Shown here: piece by piece, positions 40,114 to 48,442 of the stretch
Position numbering within the stretch: the first letter of the stretch is position 1
Layout: every line of letters starts with the position of its first letter
Assembly (NCBI RefSeq): GCF_019285775.1
Contig: NZ_CP079105.1
Location: 2,728,001-2,792,000, forward strand
Reading direction: 5' to 3'
DNA from: Skermania piniformis
Lineage (GTDB): Bacteria; Actinomycetota; Actinomycetes; Mycobacteriales; Mycobacteriaceae
Length of the DNA stretch: 64,000 nt
Made by a program: the position numbers and the translations under genes
The notes under the pieces: generated by a model
What the model was told of the DNA's origin: nothing
Seen by the model: the letters and a program-made list of their open reading frames with translations, nothing else
Database searches by the model: none

Positions 40114-41010
40114 TCAGCGCGTGGTGCCGGTCGGGTCGAACATGACGGCCGCCGCCGCGGAGAGTCCGGCGTCGTAGGTGCGGTTGTACACCGTGGTCGT
40201 CATCCGGACGTCGTGCCCGTGCCACGCTGCGACGGTCGATGCGGGGATCCCGGCGTGCAGCATCACCGACACCGAGGTGTGTCGCAGGTTTTTCAGCGTG
40301 ATCCTGGGGAGTTCGGCGGTTTCTGCGATGCGTTGAAACCACAGGGTGTAGGTCCGCGGTAGGACCGGGGTGCCGTCCTCGGCCGAGCACACGTGCGTGG
40401 TGTCGTCCCACGCGATGCCGAGCGCCAGCCGTTCGCCGCGTTGTCGCGTGCGGAGTGCTCGTAGCGCGGTGACCGCATCGGCGGGTAACGGCAGGGTGCG
40501 GCGGGACCGGGCGGTCTTCGGCTCGTCGACCGCGTGGTGTTTCCCGGCCACTTCGACGTGACCCTGTTCCACGCTCAGCGTCCCGGTGTCGAGGTCGACA
40601 TCACACCACCGCAGACCGCATGCTTCCGACCGCCGCAGGCCGTAACAGGACAGTAGGTAGACCGCGTGTAGCCGGTGCTGGCTGGCGGCGGTCGCGAAGG
40701 TGTGGACCTGGTCGCGGGTCCAGATGTCGGCGGCGCTGATCTTCGCCGGCCGCTGCCGGGGCGCGAGTACGTAGGTGGCCGGGTCGCGGGAGATGATGCC
40801 TTGCCGCGCGGCGTACGCCATCACCTGTTTCAGCGCCGACAGGGCGAGCTTCACGGTCGCGGGGGCGAGCGGTTTCCCGCGCATTTGCCCGTCCGCTCCC
40901 TGCACCTGCTGCATGCCGCCGTGGTCGAGCAGGTCGCTCACCCAGCGGTCGACGTGGTGTTGCCGCAGGGGGACTGTCTGAATAACGGTGGATCCGGTTT
41001 GGTCTGACAC
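40114..41010 (-). pseudogene. Tyrosine site-specific recombinase, N-terminally truncated by IS insertion
   Basis: The catalytic domain is intact: CYGLRRSEACGLRWCDVDL (Arg I), LKNLRHTSVSVML (K-x-x-R-H box), AAWHGHDVRMTTTVY (His/Trp box and nucleophile Tyr). Phage/ICE integrases of this type usually have about 80-100 more N-terminal residues (arm-binding domain); here codons 1-13 (GTG at 41008-41010, MSDQTGSTVIQTV) are read from the IS inverted repeat. The gene points toward the tRNA-Ala 3' end, as island integrases do. Probably inactive for arm-site recognition. Confidence 0.85.
40972..41003. repeat. Left terminal inverted repeat of the IS256-family element
   Basis: GACTGTCTGAATAACGGTGG and its continuation to 41003 mirror the right end, with differences at positions 8, 11 and 12. 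It supplies an in-frame GTG to the truncated integrase on the opposite strand. Confidence 0.9.
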
Positions 41011-41041
41011 GCCGAGTGTTGCTTGGCGGGAAGGATCGATG

Positions 41042-42304
41042 ATGACCGAAACACTGGATCCCGTGGCGAAGCCGGTGGATCAACGAGAGCTCGCGGAGCA
41101 GCTGCTCGCGCAGGCCAAACAGCAGGGTGTGGATCTGGTCGGCCCGAACGGGCTGCTCAACCAGTTGACCAAGAACGTGCTCGAGACCGCGCTGGATGCG
41201 GAGATGACCGAGCATTTGGGCTACGACAAACACGATCCGAACGGGCGGGGTAGTGGCAACTCCCGCAACGTAACCCGATCGAAAACGGTGTTGACCGAGA
41301 TCGGGCCGGTGCAGATCGAAGTGCCACGTGACACCGATGCCTCGTTCGACCCGCAGATTGTGCGTAAACGACAACGCAGGCTCACCGGGGTCGACGAGAT
41401 CGTGTTGTCGTTGTCGGCGAAAGGGCTCACGACCGGTGAGATCGCCGCGCATTTCGACGACGTCTACGGCGCCAGGGTCTCGAAGGACACGATCTCCCCG
41501 ATCACCGACAAGGTGATCGGGGAGATGACCGAATGGCAGAACCGGCCCCTCGATGCGGTGTACCCGGTGGTATTCATCGACGCCATCCACGTGAAGATCC
41601 GCGACGGTCAGGTCAGCAACCGGCCGGTCTACGTCGCGATCGGGGTCACCGTGAACGGGGAGCGCGACATCCTCGGACTGTGGGCCGGCGACGGCGGCGA
41701 GGGCGCGAAGTTCTGGCTCGCCGTGCTTTCGGAGATCAAGAACCGCGGCGCCGCCGACGTGTGCATCGTGGTCTGCGACGGACTCAAAGGCCTGCCCGAC
41801 GCGATCGGCACCGTGTGGCCGCAAGCGGTCGTACAAACGTGCGTGATCCACTTGATCCGCAACACCTTTCGCTACGCCTCCCGCAAGTACTGGGACGAGA
41901 TGTCACGCGATCTGCGGCCGGTCTACACCGCACCCACCGAGGCGGCGGCCAAGGAACGGTTCGTCGAGTTCACCGCCAAGTGGGGCGCCCAGTATCCGGC
42001 GATCACACGGATGTGGGACAACGCGTGGAGCGAGTTCGTGCCGTTCCTCGACTACGACATCGAGATCCGCCGTGTCATCTGCTCCACCAACGCGATCGAG
42101 TCGCTCAACGCCCGCTACCGCCGCGCTGTGCGCGCCCGCGGGCACTTCCCGAGCGAGCAGGCCGCGCTCAAGTGCCTCTACCTCGCCACCCGTGCTCTGG
42201 ACCCGACCGGGCGCGGCAAAGCACGATGGGCGATGAGGTGGAAGCCGGCACTCAACGCGTTCGCGATCGCATTCGAAGGCCGCATCAACCCGAGCGGAAA
42301 CTAA
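41042..42304 (+). CDS. IS256-family (mutator-type) transposase
   Basis: The 420-residue transposase starts at ATG 41042 six bases after GGGAAGGA (ATG 41039 also possible). It shows the mutator DDE layout: PVVFIDAIHVKIRDG (Asp), VCDGLKGLPDAIG (Asp), VVQTCVIHLIRNTFRY (C/H motif) and VICSTNAIESLNARYRRA (Glu). No frameshift or stop, so it may be active. Confidence 0.95.
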   Translation: MTETLDPVAKPVDQRELAEQLLAQAKQQGVDLVGPNGLLNQLTKNVLETALDAEMTEHLGYDKHDPNGRGSGNSRNVTRSKTVLTEIGPVQIEVPRDTDASFDPQIVRKRQRRLTGVDEIVLSLSAKGLTTGEIAAHFDDVYGARVSKDTISPITDKVIGEMTEWQNRPLDAVYPVVFIDAIHVKIRDGQVSNRPVYVAIGVTVNGERDILGLWAGDGGEGAKFWLAVLSEIKNRGAADVCIVVCDGLKGLPDAIGTVWPQAVVQTCVIHLIRNTFRYASRKYWDEMSRDLRPVYTAPTEAAAKERFVEFTAKWGAQYPAITRMWDNAWSEFVPFLDYDIEIRRVICSTNAIESLNARYRRAVRARGHFPSEQAALKCLYLATRALDPTGRGKARWAMRWKPALNAFAIAFEGRINPSGN

Positions 42305-42309
42305 CCAAT

Positions 42310-42341
42310 GCCAAACCGGATCCACCGTTTATCGGACAGTC
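42310..42341. repeat. Right terminal inverted repeat of the IS256-family element
   Basis: The reverse complement begins GACTGTCCGATAAACGGTGG and matches the left end. Its outermost CCC also forms one arm of a hairpin (CCCGCCC 42341-42347 with GGGCGGG 42354-42360) that could terminate the neighbouring minus-strand gene. Confidence 0.9.
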
Positions 42342-42366
42342 CCGCCCAACCTCGGGCGGGCGAGTG

Positions 42367-42609
42367 TTATTCGCTTTCCGGCTGGTTCAGCTTGGCGCGT
42401 GCGGTCTTGCCGTCCTGTTCAATCTTGGTCCGCTCGGTAGCTCCGCGTTCTTTGATGTACGTCTCCACCACCTTGCCGCCGATGCCAGCAGCCCCTGCCC
42501 CACCGAGGTACGGCGCTGCCACCTGGATAGCGTCGACCCAGATACTGGCCGTCAACGAGCCTTGTTCGTCGGCTGGCTGCTGAGGCTCGGATGGGTGTTC
42601 GGCGGTCAC
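42367..42609 (-). CDS. Hypothetical 80-residue island protein
   Basis: GTG at 42607-42609 gives MTAEHPSEPQQPADEQGSLT, followed by a hydrophobic Gly/Ala-rich stretch (VDAIQVAAPYLGGAGAAGIGGKVVETYI) and a charged C-terminus (KERGATERTKIEQDGKTARAK). The Gly-rich segment could be a short membrane helix. No family recognised. A seven-base-pair hairpin lies just after the stop. Base composition is lower in GC than the chromosome. Confidence 0.5.
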   Translation of the reverse strand: MTAEHPSEPQQPADEQGSLTASIWVDAIQVAAPYLGGAGAAGIGGKVVETYIKERGATERTKIEQDGKTARAKLNQPESE

Positions 42610-42662
42610 GGAATGGATACTATGTGATAGCTCAGACAAGTGGCAGGATGCCTGCCGACCCA

Positions 42663-43145
42663 CTACCGCTCCCGCCCATGCGTATCCCGCATCTTCACGC
42701 CGTGCTTCTTGAGTGCAGCCCGAACGGTGGTGTGGCTGACACCGAAATGCTTGCCGATCCATTCAAGGGACCGACCGTCGCGGTAGAGCGTGGCGGCCTC
42801 AGCGATGTCGGCGACTGAGAGACCTCGGCGGCGGATCGTCGCGCCGTTGGTGTGGAGCAGCTTGAGGATGGTCTCCTTGGCCAGACCGGTCTCGGTCACG
42901 AGCTGGGTGGACCTGGTGCCCGCGTTGTAGCGGGCGACGATCTCGCTGACCTCGTCTTTCGTCAGGTGACGCTTGCGGGCATGACGATGAACCGCTGGGG
43001 CCGTTGGTGCACGAGTACTGTTGTGAGATAATTTGTTACGAAGAGTAAGGAAACGCTCGGTTAGGTACGCCTTCCTGGAGTAGGTTCCTATGGTCTCCAC
43101 GGATAAGGCTTGGTCAGAGACATTTCCGACCGGGCCTTTCGTCAT
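42663..43145 (-). CDS. Protein with two resolvase-like helix-turn-helix motifs
   Basis: The protein of up to 160 residues has HLTKDEVSEIVARYNAGTRSTQLVTETGLAKETILKLLHTNG (about 60-100) and LSVADIAEAATLYRDGRSLEWIGKHFGVSHTTVRAALKKHG (about 108-150), both like the C-terminal DNA-binding domain of Hin-type resolvases, with no catalytic serine domain. ATG at 43145 is uncertain; the first 45 residues are AT-richer and poorly ordered. Likely an island regulator or recombination accessory factor. Confidence 0.68.
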   Translation of the reverse strand: MTKGPVGNVSDQALSVETIGTYSRKAYLTERFLTLRNKLSHNSTRAPTAPAVHRHARKRHLTKDEVSEIVARYNAGTRSTQLVTETGLAKETILKLLHTNGATIRRRGLSVADIAEAATLYRDGRSLEWIGKHFGVSHTTVRAALKKHGVKMRDTHGRER

Positions 43146-43189
43146 TCGAAACCCCGGAGTGTCCCGAAAATGTCCTTAAGGCCGGTGAC

Positions 43190-44041
43190 TCAGGACGGCC
43201 GGGATAGGACGTCAGCGGCGGCGATCGGGCCTTCTTCTCGCGCGTGGGCGTAGACGCGCAGGGTCATGGCGGGGTCGTGTCCGAGCCACGCGGCGGCGTC
43301 GACGGGTGACAGCCCGGCCCCGATGAGGGTGGTCGCTGCCGTGTTCCGCACCCCTTTCAGCGGGATCGCCGGTATGCCGGCGTCGGCGACCAGGCGCCGG
43401 AACATCGAGCTGTAGGTCTCGGGGCGGATCGGTGTGCCGTCGGCGTTGACGGCGACCAGGCCGGTATCCGGCCATCCGGCGCCGATGACGAGTCGCTCTC
43501 GCGCTTGCGCAGTCCGGAATGCGCGGAGAGCGTCGGTCAGGTCTGCGGAGATCGGCAGGGTGCGGGCGGACCGCCACGACTTCGGCGCACCGAGCTCGGT
43601 GCCGCCTTTCACCGACACTCGGCCCGCTGTGATGGTTACGGTCCGGGCGTCCAGGTCGACGGCGGACCAGGCCAGCCCGAGCACTTCCGATCGGCGGAGT
43701 CCGCACAGGGTGAGTGACCAGAGCGTCCGTTCGCGTTCGCCGGCTACATGGGTGCGGAACCGGGCGGCGTCGTCTGCGGTCCATGCGGGTGTCTTCGCCG
43801 CTACGTGCTGGGTCGCTCGACGTGCTCGGCGGCGTTGCGGACGACCAGGCCGTCGGCGACAGCCTGTCGGAGTGCGGCGGACAGTAGCGAGAGCATCGTG
43901 TTCACGGTGAAGGCGGAGACGCCGGAGGTGGCGGTTGGCTTGGCGTGTTCGGTGTGCGCTGCGAAGCCGGCCGTCGGTGACGGTGCGCGTAGGTTCGGAA
44001 GGCGGTGCGGGAGGTGTTCCTGGTACTCGTGAGTAGCGGTG
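43190..44041 (-). pseudogene. Second tyrosine recombinase, frameshifted and 5'-truncated
   Basis: One frame (from about 44041) reads GFAAHTEHAKPTATSGVSAF and ERPST up to a stop at 43801-43803. A second frame resumes at once with AAKTPAWTADDAARFRTHV, LCGLRRSEVLGLAWSAVDL (Arg I), LKGVRNTAATTLIGAGL and AAWLGHDPAMTLRVYAHARE (nucleophile Tyr). A single indel near 43800 would restore one integrase ORF. The 5' end stops at an IS256-family remnant. Asn replaces the usual His after Arg II. Confidence 0.82.
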
Positions 44042-44520
44042 CTGGTTCCATAAGCAGACGAATGTACTTGCTGCGCTGCTGAAGTCGGCTCATCCGGGTG
44101 CGACGGCGGCGATGAAGGAGATCTACAATGCCGAGGACATCGACAAAGCCCAGTTGGCGATCAAGGCGTTGGAAGTCGACCACGGGGCGAAGTATCCGAA
44201 AGCTGTCGCCAAGATCGTCGACGACGCCGATGCGCTGCTGGAGTTCGACAAGTATCCGGCGGAGCATTGGATTCACTTGCGGACGGCGAATCCGATCGAA
44301 TCTACCTTCGCGACAGTGCGTTTGCGGACCAAGGTGACGAAGGGGCCGGGTTCGCGGGCGGCGGGGATGGCGATGGCGTTCAAGCTGATCGAGGCGGCTC
44401 AGAGCCGGTGGCGAAAGGTCAACGCCCCGATCGACATCACACCGACCGAACCGGATGTCGAGTCAGCCGGGCAGAAGGTCGCCTGAACCACCCTGATCCA
44501 CAGGATTTGACAATATCTCT
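44042..44520 (+). mobile_element. Remnant of a second IS256-family element
   Basis: From about 44045 the plus strand encodes WFHKQTNVLAALLKSAHPGA and, in the ORF 44112-44486, AEHWIHLRTANPIESTFATVRLRTKVTKGPGSRAAGMAMAF (catalytic Glu region). Only the C-terminal third of a mutator-type transposase remains. Between VNAP and IDITPTEPD about 20 residues normally present in relatives (LVALVRAG... segment) seem deleted; this is from memory of the family. GATCCACAGGATTTGACAAT (about 44498-44517) resembles the IS right end. It belongs to a different IS256 subgroup from the complete element. Confidence 0.8.
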
Positions 44521-44522
44521 CG

Positions 44523-44667
44523 CCGAAGTTCCCGGTGCGCGCCTACCCCCGGTGCCAGCGTTGCGGCCGGCCGCACGCGGGGTACCGCACGTTCGGCCTC
44601 TGCCGGGTATGCGTCCGGGAGATGGCACACCGCGGCGAGCTGCCGGGCGTGCGCAAGCTCCTGGTGA
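44523..44667 (+). pseudogene. rpsN: Ribosomal protein S14 (four-Cys, type Z) gene remnant
   Basis: The frame from 44523 reads [20 protein letters not shown], then [20 protein letters not shown], then PGVRK. This is S14 type Z with both zinc-binding CxxC pairs. The first roughly 15 codons are missing at the IS end. At the 3' end, reading AAG-C-TCC-TGG-TGA shows that loss of two bases removed the normal K-A-S-W-stop ending, so the frame runs on past the true stop (44665-44667). Residual coding similarity is very high, so decay is recent. Confidence 0.82.
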
Positions 44668-44687
44668 GCCGATCCGGCCCGCGGCCG

Positions 44688-45050
44688 CTACTTCGGCTTA
44701 TCGAACAGCGGCCGCGGGTCGAAGGTCACCCGGATCCGGGTGATCAGCCCGTTTTCCGCGTGACTCCAGTTGGCGGTCGGCAGCGGCGGGGTCTGGGCAG
44801 TATGCAGATCGAACCAGGTGATCGCATCCTGGCCGTCTATCACCCGAGCGTGCAGGACCAAGTCGGTCATGATCGACTCGGCCATTCCGCGGAGTCCGTC
44901 GAGGCACTCGTCGACCCCGTTCGCGGTGCCCATGACCCCGACGAACTCGACATCGGGCGCCAGCACGGTGCGCAAGCGGTCGAAGTCACGATCGCGCCAG
45001 GCGTCGAAGTAGGTAGTGGCGGCTGTGCGGGTCTGTTCGGTCTGGTCCAT
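44688..45050 (-). CDS. SnoaL/NTF2-like domain protein
   Basis: The 120-residue protein reads [32 protein letters not shown], then [14 protein letters not shown] [14 protein letters not shown] and [14 protein letters not shown], the cone-shaped fold of SnoaL-like enzymes or binding proteins. ATG 45048-45050 is chosen. Divergent from a LysR regulator across 98 bases, which probably controls it. Substrate unknown. Confidence 0.85.
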   Translation of the reverse strand: MDQTEQTRTAATTYFDAWRDRDFDRLRTVLAPDVEFVGVMGTANGVDECLDGLRGMAESIMTDLVLHARVIDGQDAITWFDLHTAQTPPLPTANWSHAENGLITRIRVTFDPRPLFDKPK

Positions 45051-45124
45051 GACGTGCTCCTGGTTCGTTCGATTCGATGTCTCCAGGGTCGGCGGATTCG
45101 AGCTATCTGTCCAACAGCAGTGTG

Positions 45125-45139
45125 AGATAAAAACTATCT
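45125..45139. promoter_or_regulatory. Candidate LysR operator
   Basis: AGATAAAAACTATCT is an inverted repeat (AGATA-N5-TATCT) in the 98-base divergent interval between the SnoaL-like and LysR genes, ten bases before the LysR start. AGCTATCTGT at 45101-45110 adds another half-site. AT-rich compared with surroundings. Function is inferred. Confidence 0.5.
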
Positions 45140-45148
45140 TCAGCAGTT

Positions 45149-46039
45149 ATGGAACTGCACCAGCTCCGCTATGTCCTGGCCGTTGTCGACGAAGGGACGT
45201 TCACCTCGGCCGCACAGGCCGTCCGGATCAGTCAGTCGGGCGTCAGCACCCAGATCCGGAAGTTGGAGCACGAACTGGGTGTGCACCTGCTCGATCGATC
45301 TGCCCGTCGGGTCGCCCTCACGCCGGAGGGTGCCCGGTTGTTGCCGTTCATTCGGGCGGCGGTCGCCGCGATCGATGATGTGACCGGAGCGGCCGACAAC
45401 CTCCGGGGCCTGGTCACGGGATCGCTCCGGGTGGCGGCCGTTGCCGGGTTGGTTTGGCCTCCGCTGGTCGACGCGCTGGCCGGCGTCCGGGCGGCGCATC
45501 GCGGGATCGACATCCAGCTGCGCGAGGGTGCCTCGGCAGACCTGATCGCTCAGGTGCGCGACGGTCGGTGTGACGTTGCGATTGCAGCGTGGCCGGCCGG
45601 CCGACGGCCCGAAGGCGTGCAGACGGCGGTCGTGTTCGACGACCAGCTGGTCGCTGTCGTCGACCCGGCTCATCCGTGGTCGGCGCGCGCCGCGATCGAG
45701 CCGGCGGAACTCTCCGCCGAGGACCTGGTGAGCCTCCCCCCGGGTACGGGTTCCCGGGACGCGCTGGACGCGCTTCTCCTGCGCGCCGGCCGGCCGACGC
45801 AACCTCGCTGGGAGGTGGCCACGCCGGCCCAGATCGAGTCGCTGACCGCGCGCGGCCTCGGTGTCGGGGTGGTCAGTGAGACGACCGCTCGGGACTGGTC
45901 CGGTGTGGTTGCGCTCCGGATCGACGACCTCGAGGTCCGCTCGTTGCTGGGCGTCGTCTGGCGGATTCGCCCCAGCCACGCCGCTTCGGCTCTGTTGGCG
46001 CGCCTGCCGATCCCGCCGGGCGTCGTCGAGCCGAGTTAG
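45149..46039 (+). CDS. LysR family transcriptional regulator
   Basis: The 296-residue regulator begins MELHQLRYVLAVVDEGTFTS, continuing AAQAVRISQSGVSTQIRKLEHELGVHLLDR, the typical LysR winged HTH (residues 1-60). The effector domain follows (about 90-290; GSLRVAAVAGLVWPPLVDALAGVRAAH). It probably regulates the divergent SnoaL-like gene. Effector unknown. Confidence 0.94.
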   Translation: MELHQLRYVLAVVDEGTFTSAAQAVRISQSGVSTQIRKLEHELGVHLLDRSARRVALTPEGARLLPFIRAAVAAIDDVTGAADNLRGLVTGSLRVAAVAGLVWPPLVDALAGVRAAHRGIDIQLREGASADLIAQVRDGRCDVAIAAWPAGRRPEGVQTAVVFDDQLVAVVDPAHPWSARAAIEPAELSAEDLVSLPPGTGSRDALDALLLRAGRPTQPRWEVATPAQIESLTARGLGVGVVSETTARDWSGVVALRIDDLEVRSLLGVVWRIRPSHAASALLARLPIPPGVVEPS

Positions 46040-46103
46040 TTCGGACAGCTCAGCGACCCCGGCGGCCACCGCTGCTCGGGGCGCGGCCGCCAAATCACTA
46101 GAA

Positions 46104-46820
46104 CTACTCCTGACCAGCCGAAAAGCCAACGTGCCGAGGCCCTGACCCGCTGGTGACTCGGCGCACCGTGTCCAGCGGATTCCACGGCACCACCTCCCGT
46201 CGCCGCGCCATCGGATACCAGGCCAGTCCGATGAGCACCGAAGTGAAGTGGCCGATCGCGGTGGAATCGAGAGCCGCGATCAACGAGACGCCGTAGACCA
46301 CGAGCACCCCGGCGAGGTATACCCACCGCCACGGCCGCGCGATGCGGTAAGTCAGCACACCGACGATGCCCGCGAGGAAATAGCTCACCCCGACGTCGAG
46401 CACGTTCACCATCGACTCGTCGGCGACGCCGTCGCGGATGGCGAGGCCGAGCAGTCCCTCGCTGATGTAGGTCGCCAGGACATGCGCGCTCAGTCCCACC
46501 GCCAGCCAGCGCAGCGAACCGAGCCAACGCTCAGCCGGGATGTGGAAGATGCAGAACGACACCAGATAGGGCAGCCAGAAGATGCCGTCGATCCAGAACA
46601 GGCTGGTGAACAGCACATGCACCGGGTCTGTGGTCAGGTGGTGCAGGTTGGTGGATCGTTCGCCGAGGATACGGTCGAGCTCGGACGGGCCGACCGTGCG
46701 CTGGATGATAGTCGTGATCAGCAGGATCACCAGCCAGATGCAGGTCAGCGGCGCCGACGCGATCACCGAACGGCAGCGGTCGTACGCCGAGCCGAGCACC
46801 GACCGCAGGCGCGCCGTCAT
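46104..46820 (-). CDS. Rhomboid-like integral membrane protein
   Basis: The 238-residue protein has about six membrane helices. It reads DVGVSYFLAGIVGVLTYR (position of the rhomboid catalytic Ser, here GVSY instead of GxSG) and AIGHFTSVLIGLAWYP (position of the catalytic His). Ser and His are both kept, but the loop is unusual, so protease activity is uncertain. ATG 46818-46820 favoured; the frame stays open to 46916. Divergent from eutB. Confidence 0.75.
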   Translation of the reverse strand: MTARLRSVLGSAYDRCRSVIASAPLTCIWLVILLITTIIQRTVGPSELDRILGERSTNLHHLTTDPVHVLFTSLFWIDGIFWLPYLVSFCIFHIPAERWLGSLRWLAVGLSAHVLATYISEGLLGLAIRDGVADESMVNVLDVGVSYFLAGIVGVLTYRIARPWRWVYLAGVLVVYGVSLIAALDSTAIGHFTSVLIGLAWYPMARRREVVPWNPLDTVRRVTSGSGPRHVGFSAGQE

Positions 46821-47020
46821 CCGTGCGCGTTCCCTTCGGTCGTCATCAGACCAGTGTCGCACCGATCGCGACGACGCCGATTTAGAACACGTTGCAGTCG
46901 AGCGGTGCTCATTCATGTCGTGCGTCGACCCCGGGCGTCGAGCGCTCGGAGGTGCGCCACGATGCCGCCGCGCGCCTTACAGTCGACAGCACGGATCGCC
47001 GACGTCGAGGGGAACCCGTC

Positions 47021-48442
47021 GTGTGCTACACGCAGACCGTCCGAGGACACAGCTACCGATTCGCGAACCTGGTGGACGTGTTGGCGAAGGCGACACCGCG
47101 GCGATCGGGCGACGAACTGGCGGGCTGCGCTGCAACCTCGGACGCGGAACGGGCGGCGGCCGGATGGGCACTGGCCGACGTCCCGCTGACCGCCTTCCTC
47201 GACGAACCGGTCGTGCCGTACGAGAGCGACGAGGTGACCCGGCTGATCCTCGACACGCACGATCCGGTGGCGTTCGGCCCGATCGCCACGTTCACCGTCG
47301 GGGAGCTCCGGGATTGGCTGCTCACCCAGGTAACGGCCGACGACGGCGGTGACCGTATCCGCGAGGTCTCCCCCGGACTCACCCCGGAGATGGTGGCCGC
47401 GGTCAGCAAACTGATGCCGTACCAAGACCTGATCGCGGTGTCCCGACGGGTCGAGGTGACCGCCGGATTCCGGACCACGATCGGGTTGCCCGGACGGCTG
47501 GCCACCCGGTTGCAACCCAACCATCCGACCGACGACCCGCACGGCATTGCCGCCGCACTGCTGGACGGCCTGCTGCTCGGCTGCGGTGACGCGGTTGTCG
47601 GCATCAACCCGGCCTCGGACGCGCCACAGACCGCGGCAACCTTGCTGCATCTGCTCGACGACATCCGGGTCCGCTACGACATCCCGATGCAGTCGTGCGT
47701 GCTGTCCCACGTCACGACGACGATCGGGCTGATCGAGCAAGGGGCACCGGTCGACCTGGTCTTCCAATCGATCGCCGGAACCGAGGCAGCCAATCGCGGT
47801 TTCGGCGTCGACCTGGCCCTGTTGCGAGAGGCAAACGAGGCCGGCCGCTCGTTGGGCCGCGGAACCGTCGGCAACAACGTGATGTATCTGGAAACCGGGC
47901 AGGGCTCGGCTCTGTCCGCGGGCGCCCATCTGGGCACCGACGGCCGGCCGGTCGACCAGCAGACGCTGGAGGCCCGCGCGTACGCGGTCGCCCGAACGCT
48001 GCAGCCGCTGCTGGTGAACACGGTCGTCGGCTTCATCGGACCGGAGTACCTGTACGACGGAAAGCAGATCCTCCGGGCCGGGCTGGAAGACCATTTCTGC
48101 GGCAAGCTGCTGGGCCTGCCGATGGGGGTCGACGTCTGCTACACCAACCACGCCGAGGCCGACTCCGACGACATGGATGCGCTCCTCGGCCTGCTCGGAA
48201 TGGCCGGCACCGCGTTCGTCATCACCGTTCCCGGAACCGACGACATCATGCTGGGGTACCAGAGCCTGTCCTTCCACGACGTGCTGTGGCTGCGGGGTGT
48301 GCTCGGACTCCGAACGGCGCCCGAGTTCGAGGCGTGGCTGCAACGGCTGGGGATGGCCGATGCGGCCGGCCGAGTGTTGCCGGTCGACCCGGCCGGCTCC
48401 CCGTTGCGGGAGCTGGCCGGACCGGACAGGAGGCAGCCGTGA
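47021..48442 (+). CDS. eutB: Ethanolamine ammonia-lyase large subunit EutB
   Basis: The 473-residue B12-dependent enzyme subunit converts ethanolamine to acetaldehyde and ammonia. It has the EutB TIM-barrel sequence: PNHPTDDPHGIAAALLDGLLLGCGDAVVGINPASD, SIAGTEAANRGFGVDLALL, YLETGQGSALSAGAH, MGVDVCYTNHAEADSDDMD. GTG 47021 follows GAGGGG by seven bases. No microcompartment, reactivase eutA or eutR is nearby. It forms an operon with eutC, a 48-codon ORF and a helicase. No cobalamin riboswitch was recognised in the 200 bases upstream. Confidence 0.93.
   Translation: MCYTQTVRGHSYRFANLVDVLAKATPRRSGDELAGCAATSDAERAAAGWALADVPLTAFLDEPVVPYESDEVTRLILDTHDPVAFGPIATFTVGELRDWLLTQVTADDGGDRIREVSPGLTPEMVAAVSKLMPYQDLIAVSRRVEVTAGFRTTIGLPGRLATRLQPNHPTDDPHGIAAALLDGLLLGCGDAVVGINPASDAPQTAATLLHLLDDIRVRYDIPMQSCVLSHVTTTIGLIEQGAPVDLVFQSIAGTEAANRGFGVDLALLREANEAGRSLGRGTVGNNVMYLETGQGSALSAGAHLGTDGRPVDQQTLEARAYAVARTLQPLLVNTVVGFIGPEYLYDGKQILRAGLEDHFCGKLLGLPMGVDVCYTNHAEADSDDMDALLGLLGMAGTAFVITVPGTDDIMLGYQSLSFHDVLWLRGVLGLRTAPEFEAWLQRLGMADAAGRVLPVDPAGSPLRELAGPDRRQP

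Larger units (their letters stand above)
40971..42342 (+). mobile_element. Complete IS256-family insertion sequence
   Basis: A 1372-base element bounded by near-perfect inverted repeats (40972-41003 and 42310-42341; 28 of the first 31 bases identical). It contains one intact mutator-type transposase. Flanks CCGCAGGG (left) and CGCCCAAC (right) do not match, so the 8-9 base target duplication expected for this family is missing, implying a deletion or rearrangement on one side after insertion. Confidence 0.92.

Noticed and set aside
44668..46040. Right-hand attachment site copy of the tRNA-Ala 3' end
   Set aside because: No stretch matching TTCGAGTCCCC-TAGCTCC was found; only unrelated TTCGA words.
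46821..47020. Cobalamin riboswitch or rifamycin-associated palindrome before eutB/helR
   Set aside because: Neither a B12-box nor the GGGGCTTGCGGCAAGCCCC-type palindrome could be seen.
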